Origin: Novosphingobium barchaimii LL02
GTDB lineage: Bacteria; Pseudomonadota; Alphaproteobacteria; Sphingomonadales; Sphingomonadaceae
Assembly: GCF_001046635.1 (NCBI RefSeq)
Contig: NZ_KQ130459.1
Span: 1 to 64,000 of the forward strand
Direction: 5' to 3'
DNA: 64,000 nucleotides
The notes under the pieces are model-generated. The model saw only the letters and a list, made by a program, of their open reading frames with translations, was not told the DNA's origin and ran no database searches. Both the position numbers and the translations under genes were made by a program. Positions 1 through 8,732 of this stretch are shown here, piece after piece (the stretch's first letter is position 1; every line of letters starts with the position of its first letter).

Positions 1-383
1 GTATGGTTACGTAAGGACATGTAAAGGTAACGACTATTACTGCCACCCCGAGCCCTGAAGCCCCGGGAGCAGGCGCCGTCGCCCACATGTCCCTTCATCT
101 AAAACCTACAATGTCAAAGATCCGCCAGACAAAAAACCCGGACAAACCACCATCCCCCGCTTCTTGCGATTAGGGAGAGAGCTAGCTGCCCGTCCAATGT
201 TGGCGACCGCTGCAAAACCGGGTGGTCCGCTGCGGTGAACAGCCCTCTAAGAGCCACCCGCGATTCGGTCAACACTCAATTTCAAAAAAGTGTCAGACTT
301 CGAGGAAAGCCGAATTTATCCAAATTTTTCAATCTATGGGACCGCAAAGTCTGGCCCGTCCCCCCCGTCGCGGTGGAGCATCA
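1..383. other. No gene supported
   Basis: No convincing coding frame is seen here. The short open frames lack family resemblance and overlap the downstream end of the c-di-GMP gene in other frames. The stretch is the region just beyond the stop codon of the minus-strand GGDEF-EAL gene. No clear hairpin with a U-tract was found. Confidence 0.5.
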
Positions 384-2213
384 TCAACCCTTCGAACGGG
401 CTTTCACAACATCAAGACCTTGAGCGAATTTCAGCATCATCTCGCCGGCTTCACTGGCGCCGACAGCCTGCGAATAAAGGTAGCCCTGACCGAGAACGCA
501 CCCCAGCCCCAGCAGCTGGCGAACCTGGGAGCGCTCCTCGATGCCTTCCGCCACAACCCTGATGCCCAGCCTGCGGGCAATGCCGACGATGCCTTCGATT
601 ATTGCGGCACTGGGGCCATTGTCGACGATGCTATCCACGAAGGACTTGTCGATCTTGATAATGTCTACCGGCACGCTCATGAGATGGGTGAGCGATGCGT
701 AGCCGGTGCCAAAATCGTCCAGTGCGATTTTGAGGCCTTTTTCCCGTAGCGCGGCCATCGACTGACGCACCACACCGGCATCGTCGTCCATGTAGACCGA
801 TTCCGTCACTTCCAGGATGACGTGCTTCAGGGGCACCCGCTCACGCTCGAAATTCTCCGCCAGCACCGAATAAATGCTGCCGTTATGGAAATCGACTGAG
901 GAGACGTTGATGCCGACGTGCTGGAACGGGATGCCCATGTCGAGCCACATCCGCACGTCCCTGGCCACCTGCGCGACGATCTGCCCCGTGAGCGCTGCGG
1001 CAACGCTGGCATCCGTGGTCGCATCGTGAAAGGAGGATGCGGGCACCACCCTATCGCCGATGCGCATCCGGCAAAGCGCTTCAAGACCCACGATCTCTCC
1101 CGTCTCGAACAGGATGATCGGTTGGTAGAACGGCTCTATCCGTCCTTCGCGCAGAGCCGCATCGACTTCACGAATGGCCGTGAGCCTGCGCGTCATGCGC
1201 GTGCCGATGCCCGGCCAATAGCGGACATAGCCGCCGCGCCGGGTTTCCTTGGCGTGATAGAGGGCAAAGTCCGCGTTCTGCCGCACCCGTTCGGCGGTGC
1301 GATCTCCGTCCGACAGCACCGCGAGGCCGATTGTCGCACGGGGGCCGACGATCTTGCCGTCGCAATCGGCCGTGGGTACTAATGCTTCGAGATAGGCTTC
1401 CACCGTGCGATCGATGTCGCGCAGCGCCGAGCTACTCCTCACGACGACCGCGAATTCATCGCCGCCGATGCGGAAGACCTTGTCGGGAACGGCCGCAGCG
1501 GCAAGCCGGTCGCCGACCTCCTTGAGCAGGATGTCACCCGCCTGATGGCCGAACGTGTCGTTCACGACCTTGAGATTGTCCAGATCGACCAGGCACAGAG
1601 CCCAGGCGCCGGGGGAGGTACAGTCGAGATCGGGCAGCGCAATGTTGAAGGCCGCACGGTTCGCCAGGCCGGTAAGCGCGTCCGTATAGGCGCGGCGCTC
1701 ATGCTCCAGCACACGCCGATGGCGATCGAGCGCGATCGCGCACAGGTGGACGCATCGATCGACCATCTCGCGCTCAATGGGCAAGGGCCCTCTTTTCTCG
1801 CGGTAGTAGAAGGCGAAAGTCGCGATCGGCCGATCGTGCGCGCCGAAAACCGGGCTGGACCAGCACGCCTTCAGGCCCAGCGGCAGCACGAGGTTTTTGA
1901 AATCGTGCCAACGCGGATCTGTCGCCACGTCCTGCACGGCGACTTCCCCCCCTAGCCAGGCCGCGGTTCCGCAGGAGCCTGCATTCGGTCCGATCACCAT
2001 CCCATCGATCATCGCCGAATATTCGGCCGGTAGACTGGGCGCGGCGAGCGAGCGCAGGCAGCCGTGCGAATCCACCCTCAGCACGGAACAGATCGCATCC
2101 GGGACGATCCGCTCCACTTCCAGGCACAGACGGTTGATGGTGTCGGCCAGCGACTCCCCTTTTGCTATCATCTCCAGAATTGTGTTTTGAAGGTCGATCA
2201 CTCGGCATCCCAT
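384..2213 (-). CDS. GAF-GGDEF-EAL bifunctional c-di-GMP enzyme
   Basis: Likely a cytoplasmic c-di-GMP cyclase/phosphodiesterase of about 609 residues. An N-terminal GAF-like sensor comes first, then a GGDEF domain with an intact RIGGDEF motif (about residues 248-254), then an EAL domain with EALCR (about 378) and DDFGTGY. Both active-site signatures look complete, so both activities are possible. The allosteric RxxD I-site that should precede GGDEF is not present (AVPD instead), so product inhibition may be absent. No membrane segment is seen. The ATG at 2213 was preferred over an upstream TTG at 2273 that has no Shine-Dalgarno. The neighbour upstream is a HTH regulator on the same strand, 147 bases away. 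Confidence 0.9.
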   Translation of the reverse strand: MGCRVIDLQNTILEMIAKGESLADTINRLCLEVERIVPDAICSVLRVDSHGCLRSLAAPSLPAEYSAMIDGMVIGPNAGSCGTAAWLGGEVAVQDVATDPRWHDFKNLVLPLGLKACWSSPVFGAHDRPIATFAFYYREKRGPLPIEREMVDRCVHLCAIALDRHRRVLEHERRAYTDALTGLANRAAFNIALPDLDCTSPGAWALCLVDLDNLKVVNDTFGHQAGDILLKEVGDRLAAAAVPDKVFRIGGDEFAVVVRSSSALRDIDRTVEAYLEALVPTADCDGKIVGPRATIGLAVLSDGDRTAERVRQNADFALYHAKETRRGGYVRYWPGIGTRMTRRLTAIREVDAALREGRIEPFYQPIILFETGEIVGLEALCRMRIGDRVVPASSFHDATTDASVAAALTGQIVAQVARDVRMWLDMGIPFQHVGINVSSVDFHNGSIYSVLAENFERERVPLKHVILEVTESVYMDDDAGVVRQSMAALREKGLKIALDDFGTGYASLTHLMSVPVDIIKIDKSFVDSIVDNGPSAAIIEGIVGIARRLGIRVVAEGIEERSQVRQLLGLGCVLGQGYLYSQAVGASEAGEMMLKFAQGLDVVKARSKG

Positions 2214-2359
2214 TCGCTGACCCGCAGGTCTACAGCTATACTGGGTTGCGGTGATTAATGTTCCTTTGATCAAGGTACAGTTATTAGAACCGAACCGGTT
2301 TGAATAGGGTCCATTCAGATCCGTATCGGCGCCTGTATTGGCGATATGAGCAGTTGTGT

Positions 2360-3145
2360 TCAGTCCGGGACGTGTAGGCGGGCAAAGCCGCCTTCGGTCG
2401 ATCGGTTCAGCATTTCGCGGTAGGCAGTGAAATACGGCATGTCCGGGCTGACGAGCCCGAGTTGCGCCTCTTCCCCTTCGCCCAGCTTGCCAAGAGCGAG
2501 CGGCGCGGAAGCAGGAACCAACTGCGAGCCGTGGCCCACTTCCAGCGTGGTGAGGATGCCGAACAGGCCACCGTCGATGGTCGGTCGCGAGAGGATGGCG
2601 AGGCGGTATTGCCCCTGCTCGTTGGTGATCAGATAGATGTGGCCGGAAAGGTTGGGCATCGAAACCTGCCCGGCCTGTTCAAAGCGGACGTCGGAGCGGC
2701 CCGATTCCGCGAAACACAGGCATGCCTTCTCGGGCACCCAGCGGATCGTGGTGAGATAGGCGAAAAGGCTTCCCGGCGTGCCGAAGCTGGGCCGCACGGT
2801 AAGGTAGCGCCCTTCTAGCCAGGTCACGGCCGAACGGGAGTAGGCGCCCATCGCCTCGGGCGCGACGTCGCCGCCGCTCGGCGTCGGCGCTGCAGAGCTG
2901 GCGCGCAGGCTAACGCCCAGCGCTTCCTCTATACGAAGCAGCGTGGCCAGCGTGAAGGGGCGCTTGCCGGCCAGAGCCTTCTCCAGCGTGGAGAGGCTGA
3001 TCCGCGCCATGTCAGCCAGCGCCTGGCGCGAGATGCGGCGCCGTGCAATCTCCTCACGCACGCGGCGACCCGTCTCCATCCCTTCCGCGGATGTGGCGTC
3101 GGCTTCGGATGCATCTTCGGGCGTCATCTTGATGGACATCGTCAT
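2360..3145 (-). CDS. XRE-type helix-turn-helix regulator
   Basis: Protein of 261 residues. Residues about 25-80 form a Cro/C1-type helix-turn-helix (RISRQALADMARISLSTLE followed by KALAGKRPFTLATLLRIEEALG). The C-terminal two thirds has no family that I recognise and may sense a ligand. It is divergent from the VIT/VWA-sortase pair, with about 160 bases between the start codons, so it is a good candidate to control that pair and itself. The sequence just upstream holds a near-palindromic TTTGCGCACAAA. Target and ligand are unknown. Confidence 0.8.
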   Translation of the reverse strand: MTMSIKMTPEDASEADATSAEGMETGRRVREEIARRRISRQALADMARISLSTLEKALAGKRPFTLATLLRIEEALGVSLRASSAAPTPSGGDVAPEAMGAYSRSAVTWLEGRYLTVRPSFGTPGSLFAYLTTIRWVPEKACLCFAESGRSDVRFEQAGQVSMPNLSGHIYLITNEQGQYRLAILSRPTIDGGLFGILTTLEVGHGSQLVPASAPLALGKLGEGEEAQLGLVSPDMPYFTAYREMLNRSTEGGFARLHVPD

Positions 3146-3304
3146 TGCGCCTATTTGCGCACAAATGCGGACATTCCGTCAACACCTGCGTTATTGTGCG
3201 TCTTCCCGCACACGGCGAGGCGGGAACAGGCAGAAACTGCTCGTGGCTGTACGCATGGCCCTGCGCATAGAGGGGTGGCTCCCGATCTTCGATGGAGCCC
3301 AGCC

Positions 3305-5461
3305 ATGCCGCATTCCTTCGCTTTCCGCACTTGCCTGATCCCCGCCGCCGTGCTGGCTCTGGGTATGCCTGTCACTTTGACCGTCCACCCTACAGCCGCC
3401 CTCGCCGCGGATGATGCAGGGGACGAACCCGCGCCTGACGATGGCCCCGCCGCCGGCACCCTGATGCTGCGCGGCCAGGGCATTACCCAGGCCCTGCCCG
3501 CTGTCCGGCTTGGTACCGACATGGAAGTGAACGTCACCGGGCAGGTGGCCCGCGTGCGCGTCACCCAGGCGTTTCGCAACACCTCGGACAAGTGGATGGA
3601 GGCCAGCTACCTGTATCCGCTGTCGCAGGACGGGGCGGTGGATTCACTGAAGATGGTAGTGGGCCAGCGCGTGATCATAGGCCGTATCCAGCCGCGTGAA
3701 AAAGCCCGCGCCGTTTACGAGCAGGCCAAGGCCAGCGGACGCAAGGCCGGGCTGGTCGAACAGCAACGGCCCAACATGTTCTCCACCATGGTCGCCAATG
3801 TCGGCCCTGGCGAGACGGTGCTGATCGCGATCGAGTACCAGGCCCCGGTCTCCCAGGCCAACGGCACGTTTTCGCTGCGGCTGCCGCTGGTTGTGGGGCC
3901 GCGCTACACGCCGCCCCATACACTGCTTTCGGATGCTGCCGTGGCGGATGCGAATGCGTTGACGGCCGCGCCGGTGCTCGATCCGACGCTGGGTGCAAAA
4001 TTGAAAGGCGGCCTCAACCCCACCTCGATAGTGGTGCGTCTTGCGCCCGGGTTCGATGTCGCCAACCTCATCAGCCGCTATCACCGCGTCAATGTGTCCG
4101 GCGCACAGAACGACCGCACCGTTCGGCTGGCCGATGCCACCGTCCCCGCCGACCGCGACTTCGTGCTGGAATGGCGCTCCGCCTCGGCTGACCCCACACT
4201 GGGCCTGTTCGCCCAGCACACCGCCAGGGGGGATTACGTGATGGCTTCGGTGACGCCGCCTGCCGACCTGTCCGCCCTGCCCACGCCGCCGCGCGAAATG
4301 GTTTTCGTGATCGACAACAGCGGGTCGATGGGCGGAGATTCGATGGACGAGGCAAAGGCCAGCCTGATCCACGCCTTGGGCTCACTGCGCCCGCAGGACC
4401 ATTTCAACGTGATCCGTTTCGATGACACCATGACCCGCCTGTTCGAGCACAGCGTCGCCGCCACGCCCGATCAGGTCGCACTGGCGCGCCGCTTTGCCGG
4501 ATCGCTCGAAGCGCAGGGCGGCACCGAGATGCTTCCCGCCTTGCGTGCCGCTTTGGCCGATGCCGGCAGCGGCGGCGGCAGCGATCCTGACGTTCTGCGC
4601 CAGATCGTGTTCCTGACCGACGGCGAAATCTCGAACGAACGCGAGATGATGGCCGCCATCGGCGCCGACGGCGGACGCAGCCATGTCTTCATGGTCGGCA
4701 TCGGTTCGGCTCCCAACGACTATCTGATGGAGCGCATGTCCACCATCGGCGGCGGCGTCTACACCCATGTCGGCGCGCCGGGCGAAGTGGCGGCGAAGAT
4801 GATGCCGCTGCTCGACGTACTGAGCCATCCGGCCGTGCGCGACCTGTCGGTGAGGGTGGAGGGCGGATCACTGGACCTGACACCTTCGCGCCTGCCCGAT
4901 GTCTACGCAGGCCGCCCGTTGGTGCTGGTGGGCCGCAGCGATCACCTTGCCGGCACGTTGACGGTCAGCGGCAGGATCGGCGGCAAGCTGTGGGAACGGC
5001 GGGTAGACCTGGCCTCCGCCCTGCCCAGCCCGGCCGTGGAGAAGCTGTGGGCCAGTCGCCGCATCACCGACATCGAGGCGGACCGCGCGCTTGGCAAGAT
5101 GGACGACACCGCGGCAGACGCCGAAGTCGAACGGGTGGGTATGGAAAACGGGATTGTCACTGGCCGGACCAGCCTTGTCGCCGTGGATGAAACGCCCTCG
5201 CGCCCCGCAGGCGCCCGCCTGACCCGCGAGGAACTGCCGATCAACCTTCCCGCCGGCTGGGATTTTGACAGCCTGTTCGGACAGGCCGCACAGCGGGCCG
5301 CAGGCGGGGAAGGATCGGGCGATCTTGCCGCCATGCAGGCGCAGGCGCTGGAACTCCCGCAAACCGCCACCGGCTTCCTCGGCGTGATCGGCAAGGGCTG
5401 TGCGCTGCTGCTGGCGGGCCTTGCCGGGCTGGCCGTGCTGATGCGCCGGAGGGCAGCGTGA
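3305..5461 (+). CDS. VIT/VWA-domain sortase target protein
   Basis: Secreted protein of 718 residues in the marine proteobacterial sortase-target family. It begins with a signal peptide (ending near LAADD), followed by a VIT domain, then a von Willebrand A domain with the MIDAS motif DNSGSMGGDS. The C-terminus is a sorting signal: LPQTATG, a hydrophobic stretch and a terminal RRRAA. The dedicated class GN sortase follows immediately, its GTG start overlapping this stop (GTGA). The open frame extends 150 bases further upstream, but ATG 3305 starts a clean signal peptide. The likely role is a cell-envelope anchored metal-dependent adhesion or inter-alpha-trypsin-like surface protein; the ligand is unknown. 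Confidence 0.9.
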   Translation: MPHSFAFRTCLIPAAVLALGMPVTLTVHPTAALAADDAGDEPAPDDGPAAGTLMLRGQGITQALPAVRLGTDMEVNVTGQVARVRVTQAFRNTSDKWMEASYLYPLSQDGAVDSLKMVVGQRVIIGRIQPREKARAVYEQAKASGRKAGLVEQQRPNMFSTMVANVGPGETVLIAIEYQAPVSQANGTFSLRLPLVVGPRYTPPHTLLSDAAVADANALTAAPVLDPTLGAKLKGGLNPTSIVVRLAPGFDVANLISRYHRVNVSGAQNDRTVRLADATVPADRDFVLEWRSASADPTLGLFAQHTARGDYVMASVTPPADLSALPTPPREMVFVIDNSGSMGGDSMDEAKASLIHALGSLRPQDHFNVIRFDDTMTRLFEHSVAATPDQVALARRFAGSLEAQGGTEMLPALRAALADAGSGGGSDPDVLRQIVFLTDGEISNEREMMAAIGADGGRSHVFMVGIGSAPNDYLMERMSTIGGGVYTHVGAPGEVAAKMMPLLDVLSHPAVRDLSVRVEGGSLDLTPSRLPDVYAGRPLVLVGRSDHLAGTLTVSGRIGGKLWERRVDLASALPSPAVEKLWASRRITDIEADRALGKMDDTAADAEVERVGMENGIVTGRTSLVAVDETPSRPAGARLTREELPINLPAGWDFDSLFGQAAQRAAGGEGSGDLAAMQAQALELPQTATGFLGVIGKGCALLLAGLAGLAVLMRRRAA

Positions 5462-6060
5462 TCCTGCTCCCGCGTATCAGGGAGGCCGCGCAAAAACGCG
5501 GCCTCCGCGTTATCCTGCTGTCCGCGCTATGCCTTGCCGGCGTGGCCGATATCGGGCGCGGTCTTTACGTTCCGGCCAAAGCGGTGGCCGCCCAGTTCCT
5601 GCTGGAACGCGCCTTCACGCGCAGCCTTGCCGACCAAAGGCCGCGCAGGCCTTGGCCGTGGGCGGACATGACACCGCTCGCCCGGCTTTCTGTGCAGCGG
5701 CTTGGCGTGACGCGCATGGTTCTGGATAGCGGGTCGGGGCAGGCGCTGGCGTTCGGGCCCACGCTGCTACCTGGCGGTGCGGCGCCGGGCCAGCCGGGCA
5801 CTACCATTATCGCCGCCCACCGCGACACGCATTTTCGCTTCCTGCGCGAACTGCACCAAGGCGATGTCGTGACCCTGGAAACCCGCACCGGGCTGAAACG
5901 CCGTTACCGGGTGACCGGCACGGACGTGGTGCGCTGGGACCGCTACGCCGTGCCCGACAGCGCCTCAGGCGAACGACTGGATCTGACGACATGCTTTCCC
6001 TTCGACGCCATCCGGCGCGGCCCCTGGCGCTATGTGGTGCATGCGCAGGTCATTGCTTGA
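5458..6060 (+). CDS. Class GN sortase
   Basis: Membrane-anchored transpeptidase of 200 residues. It has an N-terminal hydrophobic anchor (residues about 17-32) and the catalytic triad in family context: His121 in AHRDTHF, Cys179 in TTCFPF and Arg191 in RRGPWRYV. Class GN sortases are the Gram-negative type that come with one VIT/VWA substrate, as here. Translation is probably coupled to the substrate gene through the GTGA overlap. It is the last gene of the pair; the next transcription unit starts with a cobalamin riboswitch. Confidence 0.92.
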   Translation: MILLPRIREAAQKRGLRVILLSALCLAGVADIGRGLYVPAKAVAAQFLLERAFTRSLADQRPRRPWPWADMTPLARLSVQRLGVTRMVLDSGSGQALAFGPTLLPGGAAPGQPGTTIIAAHRDTHFRFLRELHQGDVVTLETRTGLKRRYRVTGTDVVRWDRYAVPDSASGERLDLTTCFPFDAIRRGPWRYVVHAQVIA

Positions 6061-6189
6061 CCCGCGCAGTTCGCGCAGGAAGCGGGCCGATGATCTCCTG
6101 CTGATGATGACGCTTGCGATTTGAGAATCTCGACCATATGAACGCGGCATTCGTGCATCGGCCATAAGCCGTCCGCACGGGTAAAGATC

Positions 6190-6475
6190 GCGTCGGTTCC
6201 CCGAAAGGGGATTAAAACGGGAATGCGGTGCGGGTGGTTCTCCATCTAAATCCGCAGCTGTCCCTGCAACTGTAAGTGGCGAGCGCGATATACATGTGCG
6301 GACGGCATAGCGCCGAGCCGCCAGCCACTGGGCCGGACGCTGTAACATGCGAGGCCTGGGAAGGCCGTATATCAAGCGATGACCCATGAGCCAGGAGACC
6401 TGCCGGCGTCTGGTCGCTCTTGCCTTGGTCCAGGGGATGGCCGCGGCACGGTGAACTCCGTCTGAGCGACGAACG
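6190..6475 (+). promoter_or_regulatory. Cobalamin riboswitch with expression platform (first copy)
   Basis: Aptamer signatures are in order: GGGAATGCGGTGCGGG, then the B12-box-like GCAGCTGTCCCTGCAACTG, GCCACTGGGCCGG, GGCCTGGGAAGGCC, and GAGCCAGGAGACCTGCC. After about 6410 comes an expression platform with GTCGCTC (6413-6419) complementary to GAGCGAC (6464-6470), and a small inner ACGG/CCGT hairpin. It precedes the TBDR at 6600. Adenosyl- or other cobalamin would be expected to lower expression of that gene and its PepSY neighbour. Confidence 0.93.
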
Positions 6476-6599
6476 AGCGGCTGGGGCCGCATCGGTTTCG
6501 TGTGTCGGCCGCCCCTGGCGTCCGGGCGATGCGCGGCGCCGACCGTTCGTGAACGGCACGCCCCGGCCCAACGTCGATTGACGCCGACGGGGGAAGATC

Positions 6600-8732
6600 A
6601 TGACCAATTTCGCATCGGCCGCGCTTGCGGCCTTCACTCTAGTTGCGCCCAATTTCGCGGCCGGTTCGGCCCTTGCCCAGCAAGCCCCGAGCGAGGCGGA
6701 GGGCGACGTGATCATCGTCACCGGCATCGTCGACCAGCTTCGACTGAACACCAAAACGGACAGCGCCAGCCGCCTCAACCTTACCCCGCTGGAGACGCCG
6801 GCCAGCATCGAGACGCTGGACGGCGACGCCATCCGCCTGCGCGGAGACCTGACGATCCAGGACGCTGCCGCCCGCGCGACCGGCATCGTCAACACGTCCG
6901 GCGTGTTCGGCTACGGCCTGTCCGCGCGCGGCTTCACCGGCCAGAACTCGGTGATGACGCTGTATGACGGGATGCGCATGTACAACAACACGCTGACCTT
7001 CCCGGCAGACCCGTGGATGGCGCAGAGCGTGGAAATCCTGCGCGGCCCGGCCTCGGTCCTCTACGGCGAAGGCGCGATCGGCGGCGCGGTGAACGTGACG
7101 CGCCGCCAGCCCGGCGATACGCTGGAGATCGGCGGGCGCGCCGGCGTGGCCTCCTTCGGAACCTACTCCATCGCGGCAGGCGCGGGCGGCCCGGTCAACG
7201 ATCTGGTCGGTTTCCGCGCCGATGCCAGCTATCGCCGTTCGGACGGCTGGATGGACCGGGGCGACAGCAGCGCGCTGGCGCTTTCAGGCGCGGTCCGCCT
7301 GAAGCCCGCCCCGGACCTCAGCATCACCCTGTCCCACGATTTCAGCACGCAGAAGCCGCGCACATGGTTCGGCGTACCGCTGGTGAACGGCAAGCTCGAC
7401 AAGTCGATCCGCCGCAACAACTACAACGTCACCGACGCGAACCTGCGCTTTCGCGACAACTGGAGCCAGGCGAAGCTGGAATGGTCGCCGTCCAAGGCGA
7501 TCACCATTCGCAGCACGTTCTACCACCTATGGGCGAACAAGTATTGGAACAACGCAGAGAACGTGACCTACGTCCCCGCAACCGCAACCAGCCCGGCGAA
7601 GATCCGCCAGTCCAGCTTTCTGGAACTCTACCACATCCAGAAGCAGACCGGGAACCGCACCACCGCCAATATCGCGCACGATCTGGGCGGGCTGGAGAAC
7701 CAACTGGTGGTCGGCTTCGACGTGAACCGCATCAGCTACAAGAACGTCAGCAATTCGGGCAATAACCAGACCCGGCTGATCGATGTGGTCGATCCCATGC
7801 CCGGCCTGTTCATCGACCAGGCCAGCGCGCCGACCAAGCCGCGCTATACCAACAAGATCCGCCAGTATTCGATCTTCGCCGAAGACCGGCTGAAGTTCAG
7901 CGACCAGTTCTCGCTGGTCGGCGGTTTGCGCTATGACCGGCCGGAAATCACCAAGACCGATTACGTCAACGCCGCCAACAACTTCACCGGCACCCCGGAC
8001 GCGGTGACCTGGCGGGTGGGCGCGGTTTACAACCCCATCCCGACCCTGTCGCTTTACGGACAGTACGCGACGGCAGCCGATCCGGTCGGCGCGCTGGTTT
8101 CGACCAGCCTTGCCCAGAGCAGCTTCGACCTTTCGACCGGGCGGCAGTACGAAGTGGGCATCAAGCACATCTTCTGGGGCGGGAAGGGTCAGTTCACACT
8201 GGCCGCCTATGACATCGTCAAGAAGAAGCTGCTGACGTCCGATCCGCTGATCCCGACGATTCAGGTCCAGGTCGGCCAGCAATCGTCCCGGGGCGTAGAG
8301 GCATCACTGTCGCTGGAGCCGGTGGAGCGGGTAAGCATCAGCCTCAACGGCGCGGTGCTGCGCGCCCGTTATGATGACTTCGCCGAATCCGTTGGGGGCG
8401 TGCTGTTCCAGCGTGCCGGCAACCGGCCGACCAATGTCGCGACGAAGACCGCAAATGCCTTCGTGAGCTGGGAATTCCTGGACGGCTGGATCGTCGACGG
8501 CGGCGTCAGCCATGTCGGCAAGCGTTATCAGGATGCTGCCAATACCCGCGTCATTCCCGCTTATACGCTGACCGACATCGGCCTGCGCTGGCAGTTCGTC
8601 GAGGCCGCGAGCGTCGCCCTGCGCCTGCGCAACGTCTTCGACGAAACTTATGTACGGGCCACTTACGGCACCTCGCAGTGGGTACTGGGCGATCCGCGCG
8701 CGGTGGAGGCCAGCCTCAATGTCGGCTTCTGA
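6600..8732 (+). CDS. TonB-dependent siderophore-type receptor under B12 control
   Basis: Outer-membrane receptor of 710 residues with a signal peptide ending near ALAQQ, a plug domain (GDVIIVTG start, then SVEILRGPASVLYGEGAIGG) and a beta-barrel ending in a C-terminal phenylalanine (SLNVGF). The style is that of FhuA/FhuE-type siderophore receptors rather than classical BtuB. GGGGGAAG precedes the ATG. It lies directly behind a cobalamin riboswitch and overlaps the start of the PepSY gene. Two readings are possible: a corrinoid receptor, or an iron/cobalt chelate receptor wired to B12 status. The substrate cannot be decided from sequence. Confidence 0.92.
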   Translation: MTNFASAALAAFTLVAPNFAAGSALAQQAPSEAEGDVIIVTGIVDQLRLNTKTDSASRLNLTPLETPASIETLDGDAIRLRGDLTIQDAAARATGIVNTSGVFGYGLSARGFTGQNSVMTLYDGMRMYNNTLTFPADPWMAQSVEILRGPASVLYGEGAIGGAVNVTRRQPGDTLEIGGRAGVASFGTYSIAAGAGGPVNDLVGFRADASYRRSDGWMDRGDSSALALSGAVRLKPAPDLSITLSHDFSTQKPRTWFGVPLVNGKLDKSIRRNNYNVTDANLRFRDNWSQAKLEWSPSKAITIRSTFYHLWANKYWNNAENVTYVPATATSPAKIRQSSFLELYHIQKQTGNRTTANIAHDLGGLENQLVVGFDVNRISYKNVSNSGNNQTRLIDVVDPMPGLFIDQASAPTKPRYTNKIRQYSIFAEDRLKFSDQFSLVGGLRYDRPEITKTDYVNAANNFTGTPDAVTWRVGAVYNPIPTLSLYGQYATAADPVGALVSTSLAQSSFDLSTGRQYEVGIKHIFWGGKGQFTLAAYDIVKKKLLTSDPLIPTIQVQVGQQSSRGVEASLSLEPVERVSISLNGAVLRARYDDFAESVGGVLFQRAGNRPTNVATKTANAFVSWEFLDGWIVDGGVSHVGKRYQDAANTRVIPAYTLTDIGLRWQFVEAASVALRLRNVFDETYVRATYGTSQWVLGDPRAVEASLNVGF

